Of a DNA stretch of 9,848 nucleotides, positions 1 to 5,380 are shown in pieces. The stretch spans positions 1-9,848 of the forward strand of contig JALHUQ010000003.1 in NCBI GenBank assembly GCA_022866645.1, written 5' to 3'. A program made the translations under genes and the position numbers. The notes below the pieces were generated by a model. It saw only the letters and a list, made by a program, of their open reading frames with translations. It had not been told where the DNA came from and did not search any database. The first letter of the stretch is position 1; each line of letters starts with the position of its first letter. Source of the DNA: Woeseiaceae bacterium. Its GTDB lineage: Bacteria; Pseudomonadota; Gammaproteobacteria; Steroidobacterales; Woeseiaceae.

Positions 1-335
1 CGCGCGTACGGGAACAGTATGTTCGGGCAGAAACTGCCGATAATGGCGCCGAGCTCTTCACCCTCGTAGCCAAAGATTTCAAAAAGCCCCGCCTGTTGCA
101 GTTCGACCAGAAAAACGGTCTTGTCCGCTAACTTCGCTTCGACGGTAACGGTCAACACGATCTCGTGATGATTGTCGGCGACCACGGTGTGGCTGCTGCG
201 AAGATTCAGGTCCGTTTTCGGTTTCCAGTCAGCCTGGCGGAATACGTCCGGAGCTTGTGGGGACTCAAACGAAAAGTCCTTCAAATAGATCTTGCCTATT
301 GATAAACGCTTCTCAGCGGGTTTTTCATCTGCCAT
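1..335 (-). CDS. secB: Protein-export chaperone SecB, C-terminal part missing at window edge
   Basis: SecB is a cytoplasmic homotetrameric chaperone that holds unfolded preproteins and hands them to SecA for export through SecYEG. The first 111 codons are present, of about 155 usual in the family; the final helices, including the SecA-contacting tail, lie beyond position 1. Family hallmarks are visible: KDFSFESPQAPDVF near residues 19-32, EIVLTVTVEAK in the middle, FLVELQQAGLFEI after it, and CPNILFPYA just before the edge. The ATG at 335-333 is preceded by a good ribosome binding site (AGGAAAG). It is the third gene of a leftward operon, 33 bp after grxC, the same order as yibN-grxC-secB in E. 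coli, where gpsA follows; gpsA cannot be seen here. The truncation comes from the window, not from mutation. Confidence 0.95.
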   Translation of the reverse strand, partial: MADEKPAEKRLSIGKIYLKDFSFESPQAPDVFRQADWKPKTDLNLRSSHTVVADNHHEIVLTVTVEAKLADKTVFLVELQQAGLFEIFGYEGEELGAIIGSFCPNILFPYA

Positions 336-338
336 TTT

Positions 339-345
339 CTTTCCT
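339..345 (-). promoter_or_regulatory. Ribosome binding site of secB
   Basis: Read on the minus strand this is AGGAAAG, with the AGGA core 6 nt from the ATG at 335-333. It supports that ATG as the secB start and shows that secB has its own initiation signal within the operon. Confidence 0.7.
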
Positions 346-368
346 GTCTTTCGCAATCGCTTACCGGA

Positions 369-632
369 CTATCCGGCAAGCAGTTTATCGAGTTCTCCAC
401 TCACGTCCAGAGCACGGAGTTCTTCGTATCCACCGATGGATTTGTCGCCTATGAAAATCTGCGGCACGCTCCTGCTGCCGCTTCTTTCCTGCATTTCCTG
501 TCGTTTCTGAACATCGTCTGTAACGACGAAATCCTCAAATTCAACCGCCTTCCTGGTAAGCAGCATCCTGGCGGCGCCGCAGTAGCCGCAGGTCCTGGTG
601 CTGTACATCGTAACCTTGTTCTTGTCGCTCAT
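369..632 (-). CDS. grxC: Glutaredoxin 3 (class I, dithiol)
   Basis: A small cytoplasmic thiol-disulfide oxidoreductase that uses glutathione to reduce protein disulfides and mixed disulfides. The 87-residue length matches bacterial Grx3. The thioredoxin-fold landmarks are in order: the strand KVTMYST, the active site C15-G16-Y17-C18, the cis-proline motif S55-V56-P57 with QIFIG after it, and the GG-Y-E glutathione-binding motif at residues 67-70. The active site is CGYC rather than the CPYC of E. coli Grx3, which may shift the redox potential; both cysteines are kept, so dithiol chemistry should be possible. The gene starts 6 bp after the rhodanese stop codon and has only a weak Shine-Dalgarno, so translational coupling is likely. 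secB follows after 33 bp. Confidence 0.93.
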   Translation of the reverse strand: MSDKNKVTMYSTRTCGYCGAARMLLTRKAVEFEDFVVTDDVQKRQEMQERSGSRSVPQIFIGDKSIGGYEELRALDVSGELDKLLAG

Positions 633-638
633 TCGGCC

Positions 639-1094
639 CTACTTGTTCTTTGCTTTCCTGGCTTTGGTCTTCTTGCCAGTGACGACCGGCAAACCGGCCT
701 GGCTCCATCCTGACATACCGCCCTTCAGGCCGTAAACGCTTTCAAAACCTGCCGCACGCAACGTATTGACGGCCTTCGTCGAGGTTATGCCGACGTCACA
801 CACGGCGACGATGGCTTTCGATTTCAGCGATGTGAGCTGGCTCATTTTCGCGTCGAGTTCGTCCGACGGGATATTTCTGGCGTTGACGATATGGCCCTTG
901 GAAAAGGCGTCGAAGCTGCGCAGGTCGAGAACCACAGCATCATTGTTAATCAGCTGGACGGCCGCTATCGGCTCGACATTTACCATGCCGCTTGCCTTGC
1001 GCCGTATTTCCGAAAACACAACGACGAAAAAGCTGATCATCAGCGCCAGCACCAGCAAGGTATGGTTGCTGGTGAATTCCAATACTTTGTCCAT
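639..1094 (-). CDS. yibN: Membrane-anchored single-domain rhodanese (YibN-like)
   Basis: Predicted sulfurtransferase-fold protein tethered to the inner membrane. Residues about 11-29 (HTLLVLALMISFFVVVFSE) form one hydrophobic helix. A rhodanese domain follows (about 38-135) with VVLDLRS near 54-60, F-x-KGHI near 64-69, and the active-site loop C99-D-V-G-I-T starting at the catalytic cysteine, then GFESVYGLKGGMSGW. The C-terminal tail (about 140-151) is rich in lysine. The loop fits the six-residue C-x-x-G-x-[RT] pattern of active thiosulfate-type sulfurtransferases. Position in front of grxC and secB matches yibN. It is the first gene of the leftward operon; the ATG at 1094-1092 is preceded by a weak GAGTGA-like site. 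The physiological sulfur acceptor is unknown for this family. Family assignment is firm; biochemical role is inferred. Confidence 0.88.
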   Translation of the reverse strand: MDKVLEFTSNHTLLVLALMISFFVVVFSEIRRKASGMVNVEPIAAVQLINNDAVVLDLRSFDAFSKGHIVNARNIPSDELDAKMSQLTSLKSKAIVAVCDVGITSTKAVNTLRAAGFESVYGLKGGMSGWSQAGLPVVTGKKTKARKAKNK

Positions 1095-1111
1095 GGGTCA
1101 CTCAGGCGCTA

Positions 1112-1140
1112 AGGAAAGCTGCGCGTAGGAAGTTTGTCAA
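1112..1140 (-). promoter_or_regulatory. Candidate promoter of the rhodanese-grxC-secB operon
   Basis: On the minus strand a perfect TTGACA lies at 1140-1135. Seventeen bases further is TTTCCT (1117-1112), a poor -10 match (3 of 6). The -35 box is convincing, the -10 is not, so an activator-dependent promoter or a chance hexamer are both possible. It lies 18-46 bp upstream of the rhodanese start, in the only intergenic space that can serve this operon. Confidence 0.3.
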
Positions 1141-1161
1141 ACGCGGGAGTATACCTGTAAA
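1134..1161 (+). promoter_or_regulatory. Candidate promoter of envC
   Basis: TTGTCA at 1134-1139 (5 of 6 matches to the sigma70 -35) and TGTAAA at 1156-1161 (4 of 6) are separated by 16 bp. Transcription would begin near 1168 and leave a leader of about 37 nt before the envC ATG. The -35 overlaps the minus-strand TTGACA of the divergent operon by five bases, so the two promoters, if real, would compete for polymerase. An alternative is TACACT at 1191-1196, which would start almost at the ATG but has no -35. Confidence 0.3.
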
Positions 1162-1204
1162 AGCCACAGGAAATACCCCGCCGAAGGCTCTACACTCTGC
1201 CCGC

Positions 1205-2365
1205 ATGAAGCTACGAATGACCCCGATATTGATGTTCCTGGCCGCGACCGGTATCGCCGCGGCACAGGATTCCGATGGGGAGCTCACGAAGGTCAAAGAG
1301 CGCGAGCTGGAGGAGGTTCGCGAGCGTATCAGCGACCTCAAACAGAGCATGGACCGGAGTGCGACGGAGCGGGATCGGCTGACCGGCGAGCTGCAGTCCA
1401 TCGAGATCGCGATTTCCGAGCAACGTATGCGGATCAAGGAAATCGAGCGCGAGCAGCGTTATACCGAGAACAAGAAGAAGGCACTGGATGCGGACCTGGC
1501 CGAGCGCGAGGCCCACCTGGACCGGGAATCGAAGGAGCTGGCAGCTCAGGTACGTGCCGCCTACATGAGCGGCAGCCAGGAAAAAGTAAAATTGCTGCTG
1601 AACCAGCGAGACCCGGCAACGCTGGGTCGGCTGATGGCCTATTACCGCTACCTGAATGATTACAGGGCTGACAACATTGCGGCGGTCATCGAGGAAATTC
1701 AGAAGCTGGACGCACTGCGCAGCCAGATCGCCGCAGAGGAGGCTCGTCTGGCGGGTCTGGCCAAGAGTCGCTACGACGAGCTCGGTCAATTGAACGGCTC
1801 ACAGGAAGAGCGCCAAAAGGTGCTTGTCAGCCTGAAGGGCAAGATGGCGACCGAAGGTCAGGAGGTCGATCGTCTCGCCGCACAGGAGGGGGACCTGACG
1901 CGCTTGATCGCTGAGCTCACGAGCATCCTGTCGGACTACCCGATCAGCTCCGAGGAGCCGTTCAGCAAACACAAGGGCAAGCTTACGTGGCCCGTTGCCG
2001 GCACCCCGATACACGATTTCGGCCAGCCGCGCGTTGGCGGCGACATGAAGTGGAACGGCGTTGTCCTGGCGGCGCCGCGAGGCCGCGAAGTCCGGGCGGT
2101 CTATCACGGCCGTATAGCCTTCGCCGACTGGCTCGCCGGCATGGGATTGCTCGTTATCGTTGATCATGGAGAGGGCTACATGACGCTCTATGGCTCCAAC
2201 GAAACGATCCTCAAGAACGCCGGCGACTGGGTCGCTCCTGGCGATGTTATTGCGACCGTGGGCGACAGCGGTGGTCAGCAGCAAGCAAGTGTGTACTTCG
2301 AGCTGCGCAAAGGAACGAAGCCCGTCGATCCGCGGACATGGATTACGCGGCGGCCCGGCCACTAG
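1205..2365 (+). CDS. envC: Murein hydrolase activator EnvC (degenerate LytM/M23 domain)
   Basis: EnvC is a periplasmic division protein. In E. coli it binds FtsEX through its coiled coil and uses its LytM domain to activate the amidases AmiA and AmiB, which split septal peptidoglycan. This 386-residue protein has a signal peptide (1 to about 20, ending GIAAA before QD), two long heptad-rich coiled-coil stretches (about 25-118 and 155-242), and a LytM domain (about 255-382). The LytM domain is catalytically dead, as expected for EnvC: the first zinc motif region reads MKWNG (281-285), the tyrosine-histidine motif reads LYGSN (328-332), and the final HxH reads S362-V-Y364 before FELR. It therefore activates rather than cuts. 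The ATG at 1205 gives a sound signal peptide but has no visible Shine-Dalgarno; the in-frame ATG at 1217 has none either. It leads the envC-ctpA-yibQ cluster. gpmI, its common upstream neighbour, is absent. Confidence 0.92.
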   Translation: MKLRMTPILMFLAATGIAAAQDSDGELTKVKERELEEVRERISDLKQSMDRSATERDRLTGELQSIEIAISEQRMRIKEIEREQRYTENKKKALDADLAEREAHLDRESKELAAQVRAAYMSGSQEKVKLLLNQRDPATLGRLMAYYRYLNDYRADNIAAVIEEIQKLDALRSQIAAEEARLAGLAKSRYDELGQLNGSQEERQKVLVSLKGKMATEGQEVDRLAAQEGDLTRLIAELTSILSDYPISSEEPFSKHKGKLTWPVAGTPIHDFGQPRVGGDMKWNGVVLAAPRGREVRAVYHGRIAFADWLAGMGLLVIVDHGEGYMTLYGSNETILKNAGDWVAPGDVIATVGDSGGQQQASVYFELRKGTKPVDPRTWITRRPGH

Positions 2366-2411
2366 GCTCGCCACGAGTTTGTGCTGTTGCGTCAATTACC
2401 GCGCAATTTTC

Positions 2412-2420
2412 TGTGCTAAT
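2412..2420 (+). promoter_or_regulatory. Possible extended -10 promoter upstream of ctpA
   Basis: TGTGCTAAT contains the TGn extension followed by GCTAAT (4 of 6 to TATAAT). No good -35 lies at the right distance, which an extended -10 can tolerate. It sits in the 105-bp gap between envC and the protease gene and would start transcription near 2427. It would allow the protease and yibQ to be expressed apart from envC. Weak evidence. Confidence 0.22.
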
Positions 2421-2459
2421 GTCGGGGCTCGTGCCACAAGAGCCAAAAGCCGGGGCACC

Positions 2460-2465
2460 GGAGAG
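2460..2465 (+). promoter_or_regulatory. Ribosome binding site of ctpA
   Basis: GGAGAG, 5 nt before the ATG at 2471. A clear Shine-Dalgarno that fixes the start of the S41 protease. Confidence 0.75.
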
Positions 2466-2470
2466 ATCAT

Positions 2471-3691
2471 ATGTCATTGAAAATTCGAGCAATTTTGGTT
2501 GTCGTGATCGGCGTAGTGATGGGCCTCGGCCTGTCCGTCGGGGGCGGGCTGCTGGCGAGTAATAAGCCGCTCAATACCGAAGAGCTGGCCTGGGAACAAG
2601 CGCAGCTTTTTGCAGAAGTTCTCGAACGCGTCAAGCGTGACTACGTCGAGCCGGTTGACGACGCTACATTGCTCGAGAGCGCCATTCGCGGGATGGTCGG
2701 CGACCTGGACGCGCACTCTGAATACCTCGATGCTAATGAATACCGCGATATTCGCATCAGCACGACAGGCAGCTACACCGGCGTTGGTATTGAGGTCGCG
2801 CAAGTTGGCGATGCGCTACGCGTGATCAGCCCGATCGCGGGCTCTCCCGCTGCCCGGGCGGGCATTCAAAGCGGCGATGAGCTTGTGGCCGTTGACGGTC
2901 GGCCGATTACTGATGATCGGCTGCAAGACACGATGGGGCAGCTTCGAGGCCAGGCCGGCTCAAAAGTGACCGTGTCTGTGCGGCGCGATGAGGTCGTTCT
3001 TGACTACGACATGCGCAGACAGATTATTCGCGTTGCCAGCGTGCACAAAGAATTCCTCGGCCCGTCTTATGGCTACGTTCGCGTCAATCAATTCAGCGAG
3101 AACACCGCACAGGAATTAAGCCACGCCGTGGATGAGCTGCATGAGGCCAACGGCGGCATGCTCGAGGGCATGGTACTGGATCTGCGCAACAATCCCGGCG
3201 GCGTGCTCGATGCAGCGGTGGATGTGTCGGACCTGTTTCTGGACTCCGGCGTGATCGTCACGGCGGACGGACGTACTCCAGAGGCCCGTTTTACACGTTC
3301 GGCACATCGCGGCGATATTCTGGACGGTGCACCGATGGTGGTTCTGGTGAATAGCGGCTCCGCGTCCGCGTCTGAAATCGTCGCCGGTGCATTGCAGGAT
3401 CATAATCGAGCGACGATCGTCGGTACGCCCACCTTCGGCAAAGGCCTCGTGCAAACGGTGATGCCGCTGTCCAGGGGCCGGGCGATCAAACTCACCACGT
3501 CACGGTATTACACGCCTTCGGGAGATTCGATTCAGGACGTCGGCGTTCAACCGGATGTGCTGGTCGCAGAAACGCCGGGCTATCCAGACCTGAGTCTGTC
3601 GGGCCTGCTCGATCACGAGGCTGATGCCCAGCTGGTCGAAGCAATGGAGCAATTGCAGCCTCGCGCGGTGATGCACAGCAACGCACAATGA
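2471..3691 (+). CDS. ctpA: Carboxyl-terminal processing protease, PDZ-S41 family
   Basis: A periplasmic serine protease of the S41A (CtpA/CtpB) family that trims or degrades envelope proteins from their C-termini; in several gammaproteobacteria such enzymes control peptidoglycan hydrolases. At 406 residues it has the short CtpA form, not the long Prc form. Order: N-terminal membrane anchor or uncleaved signal (about 5-29), a helical cap starting VLERVKRDYVE (50-60), a PDZ domain (about 98-175, with GVGIEV at 104-109 and the GIQSGDEL loop at 131-138), and the S41 core. Core motifs are LRNNPGG (238-244), GSASASE (296-302) and TFGKGLVQ (321-328). By family spacing the catalytic set is S299, K324 and Q328, all present. 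Its start has a strong Shine-Dalgarno. It follows envC by 105 bp and its stop codon overlaps the yibQ start (ATGA), so it is co-translated with yibQ. Confidence 0.93.
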   Translation: MSLKIRAILVVVIGVVMGLGLSVGGGLLASNKPLNTEELAWEQAQLFAEVLERVKRDYVEPVDDATLLESAIRGMVGDLDAHSEYLDANEYRDIRISTTGSYTGVGIEVAQVGDALRVISPIAGSPAARAGIQSGDELVAVDGRPITDDRLQDTMGQLRGQAGSKVTVSVRRDEVVLDYDMRRQIIRVASVHKEFLGPSYGYVRVNQFSENTAQELSHAVDELHEANGGMLEGMVLDLRNNPGGVLDAAVDVSDLFLDSGVIVTADGRTPEARFTRSAHRGDILDGAPMVVLVNSGSASASEIVAGALQDHNRATIVGTPTFGKGLVQTVMPLSRGRAIKLTTSRYYTPSGDSIQDVGVQPDVLVAETPGYPDLSLSGLLDHEADAQLVEAMEQLQPRAVMHSNAQ

Positions 3692-4425
3692 GTGTGTTAC
3701 GGCCGTTCGCGATCACGGCGCTGTTGATGCTCACCTCCGGATCTGTCGCAAGCAGTCCGCCCAGAATAGCGATCATCATCGATGACCTTGGCTATCAGCT
3801 CGATGCCGGTCAGAGAGCCATCGAGCTCCCCGGCCCGGTGTCGTTTGCGGTCTTGCCAGGAACGCCCGGCGCAAGTGCGCTGGCTATGCTCGCATTCGAC
3901 CGTGGCAAGGAGGTGCTGTTGCATCTGCCATTGCAAGCAGGATCCGACGACACGATCGAGGATCCGCTTGGCCTTAGTTTGTACATGAGCCGCGAAGAGT
4001 TCCGCGACACGTTCGAGCGCGCGCTGATTTCAGTCCCGCACGCCATAGGCGTTAACAGTCATCGTGGCAGCCTGCTGACCCGCCATCCTGGTCACATGCG
4101 GTGGTTGATGGAGGAAATTCATGCGCATGAAGATCTGTTTTTTGTTGACAGCTTTACAACGCTTGAAAGTGTTGCTGTGAGAATCGCAAATGAAACCGGA
4201 GTTGATGCGCGCAAGCGTGACGTCTTTCTGGACCCGGATCGGGACCCGGAGACGGTTGCCAGAGAATTCAAGCGCATGAAGAGGCTTGCCGGAAAGCGCG
4301 GCTCTGTCATCGCGATTGGCCACCCGTATGCGGCGACGCTGGAATTGCTGGAGCGTGAACTACCGAAGCTGGCGGCGGACGGTTATGAGCTCGTCACCAT
4401 TAGCGACCTGGTACAAACGCGATGA
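3688..4425 (+). CDS. yibQ: Divergent polysaccharide deacetylase family protein YibQ
   Basis: An exported protein with the divergent polysaccharide deacetylase fold (DUF610). The family is conserved next to envC but its substrate is not established. The 245 residues begin with a signal peptide (1 to about 22, SGSVAS). Conserved motifs follow: IIIDDLG (29-35, with D32 and D33 as likely metal or catalytic acids), SFAVLPGTP (52-60), LLHLPLQ (77-83, H79), GVNSHRGS (121-128, H125), DSFTT (154-158), RDVFLDP (177-183) and IGHPYAATL (210-218, H212). Two positions differ from the form I know best: GVNNHMGS has become GVNSHRGS and DSRTT has become DSFTT. The start codon lies inside the ctpA stop (ATGA, 4-bp overlap), so translation is coupled. 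It ends the envC cluster; no clear terminator follows. Confidence 0.9.
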   Translation: MSVLRPFAITALLMLTSGSVASSPPRIAIIIDDLGYQLDAGQRAIELPGPVSFAVLPGTPGASALAMLAFDRGKEVLLHLPLQAGSDDTIEDPLGLSLYMSREEFRDTFERALISVPHAIGVNSHRGSLLTRHPGHMRWLMEEIHAHEDLFFVDSFTTLESVAVRIANETGVDARKRDVFLDPDRDPETVAREFKRMKRLAGKRGSVIAIGHPYAATLELLERELPKLAADGYELVTISDLVQTR

Positions 4426-4456
4426 GTTATCACTCCTGGGGCGCCGCAACATTACG

Positions 4457-4486
4457 TTGAACGGTCGCGCTGTTTATCGCTCTAAT
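4457..4486 (+). promoter_or_regulatory. Candidate promoter of the six-Kazal gene
   Basis: TTGAAC (4457-4462, 4 of 6) and TCTAAT (4481-4486, 5 of 6) with an 18-bp spacer. Transcription would start near 4493, about 20 nt before the ATG at 4514. It lies in the 88-bp gap after yibQ and suggests that the inhibitor gene is a separate transcription unit. No operator-like palindrome is evident nearby. Confidence 0.45.
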
Positions 4487-4513
4487 AACGTGACGTAACG
4501 ACGGCAGAAAACA

Positions 4514-5377
4514 ATGAAACATAAAGCTCGAAAAGGACTTTTTGTAATTGCGCTATTTTTCGCGCAACCGGCCACAACCATGGCCGGCGACGTGGACCTG
4601 CAAAGCCTCTTTCCGAAAGCGGACGCCAGCCTGGTTCTTGCCCAGGGCGATGAGGTTGCTTGCACCATGCAGTACGCCCCGGTCTGTGGTTCCGACGGGC
4701 AGACCTATAGCAATGACTGTGTCGCCGGGGCGGCCGGCGTTGAAGTCGTCAGCGAGGGTATGTGTCCGGACGAAAACGCGAACAGCTGCCCCGAGGTTTT
4801 CGATCCGGTCTGTGGGGTGGATGGCAATACCTACATTAATGAGTGCTTTGCGGAGAAGTCGCAGGTCAAGCTTGCAGGCTTGGGCGCGTGCACGGCGAAC
4901 GGATGTCCAAGCTACGAGGAACCGGTTTGCGGCATGAACGGCCGCACCTTTGTCAATCGTTGTGAGGCCGATGCCGACCGAATTCTTGTGCAGCGCAAGG
5001 GCGTGTGCGATGTCGACAACTGTCCGAATGTGTACTCACCGGTGTGCGGCGAAGACGGTGTCACTTACAACAACGCCTGTTTCGGCGAGAAGGCCGGCGT
5101 TACGAATTTCACGGAAGGACTGTGCAACGTGCGATCGTGTCCGCGCTTGTTCATACCGGTGTGTGGCGTCGATGGAATGACCTACGGCAACGCCTGTTTT
5201 GCCGAACGTCGCGGCGTCAGAATCGAATATGCGGGTGTCTGTGAAAGTCTGGGCGAGAACTGCCCTAACGACTATCTGCCGGTCTGCGGGATGGACAACG
5301 AAACCTACGACAACTCCTGTCAGCTCGATAACGCCGGCGTGCAGAAAGCGTATGCGGGCACGTGCATAGGAGACTGA
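4514..5377 (+). CDS. Secreted protein with six tandem Kazal-type protease inhibitor domains
   Basis: Predicted multi-headed serine protease inhibitor of the periplasm or outside. The 287 residues comprise a signal peptide (1-24, basic start KHKARK, hydrophobic core, cut after TTMA before GD), a 25-residue linker, then six Kazal domains to the C-terminus. The mature N-terminus carries no lipobox cysteine, so it is not a lipoprotein. All 24 cysteines belong to the domains, four each, with identical C-x7-C-x10-C-x14-C spacing. Each domain keeps PVCG and T-[YF]-x-N-x-C; that Asn is the one that braces the inhibitory loop in ovomucoid third domain. Cysteines 1 and 5 of the classical six are missing in every copy. 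The predicted P1 residues (second after the first cysteine) are M52, E94, S133, N172, R211 and N252. The Shine-Dalgarno is weak. No protease partner is encoded alongside except the unrelated-fold CtpA, an S41 enzyme not known to be a Kazal target. Follistatin-like Kazal domains can be structural, so an adhesive or scaffold role remains possible. Confidence 0.9.
   Translation: MKHKARKGLFVIALFFAQPATTMAGDVDLQSLFPKADASLVLAQGDEVACTMQYAPVCGSDGQTYSNDCVAGAAGVEVVSEGMCPDENANSCPEVFDPVCGVDGNTYINECFAEKSQVKLAGLGACTANGCPSYEEPVCGMNGRTFVNRCEADADRILVQRKGVCDVDNCPNVYSPVCGEDGVTYNNACFGEKAGVTNFTEGLCNVRSCPRLFIPVCGVDGMTYGNACFAERRGVRIEYAGVCESLGENCPNDYLPVCGMDNETYDNSCQLDNAGVQKAYAGTCIGD
4661..5365 (+). repeat. Array of six Kazal-domain repeats
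   Basis: Units run from first to fourth cysteine: 4661-4765 (residues 50-84), 4787-4891 (92-126), 4904-5008 (131-165), 5021-5125 (170-204), 5138-5242 (209-243) and 5261-5365 (250-284). Each unit is exactly 35 residues. Units 2 to 5 start at an exact 39-residue period; the links after unit 1 and unit 5 are longer (7 and 6 residues rather than 4). Units 2, 4 and 5 share CF[AG]E[KR] after the third cysteine and look like the closest relatives; unit 3 is the most deviant (acidic residue where Tyr or Phe is usual, RI for GV). DNA identity between units is modest, so the duplications are old and have been kept under selection. Confidence 0.9.
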
Positions 5378-5380
5378 CGA

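Larger units (their letters stand above)
1095..1204. other. Divergent intergenic region between the rhodanese and envC operons
   Basis: The longest gene-free stretch of the window (110 bp). It separates two back-to-back operons and contains the near-palindrome TTTGTCAAA (1133-1141), from which both candidate -35 boxes are drawn. No terminator, RNA gene or small coding sequence is visible. Confidence 0.6.

Noticed and set aside
1..335. secB as a truncated pseudogene
   Set aside because: The frame is open to the window edge with all expected motifs; the missing end is due to the window boundary.
1211..2395. Long open frames on the minus strand opposite envC (192 and 198 residues)
   Set aside because: They lie wholly antisense to a clearly recognised gene, have no recognisable domain or ribosome site, and are typical of GC-rich shadow frames.
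2426..2444. GGCTC - 9 nt - GAGCC hairpin between envC and ctpA as a terminator
   Set aside because: Only 5 bp of stem, large loop and no T-tract after it; too weak to call.
4426..4440. GAGT-TATC-ACTC mini-hairpin after yibQ as a terminator
   Set aside because: Four-base stem without a T-run; expected by chance.
4548..5244. Overlapping plus-strand frames rich in Arg, Ser and Cys across the Kazal gene
   Set aside because: Their repetitiveness is inherited from the six Kazal units read out of frame; no independent start signal.
4661..5365. Kazal array as a DNA-level tandem repeat prone to slippage
   Set aside because: The units match at protein level, but their DNA has diverged, so recent expansion or instability is not supported.
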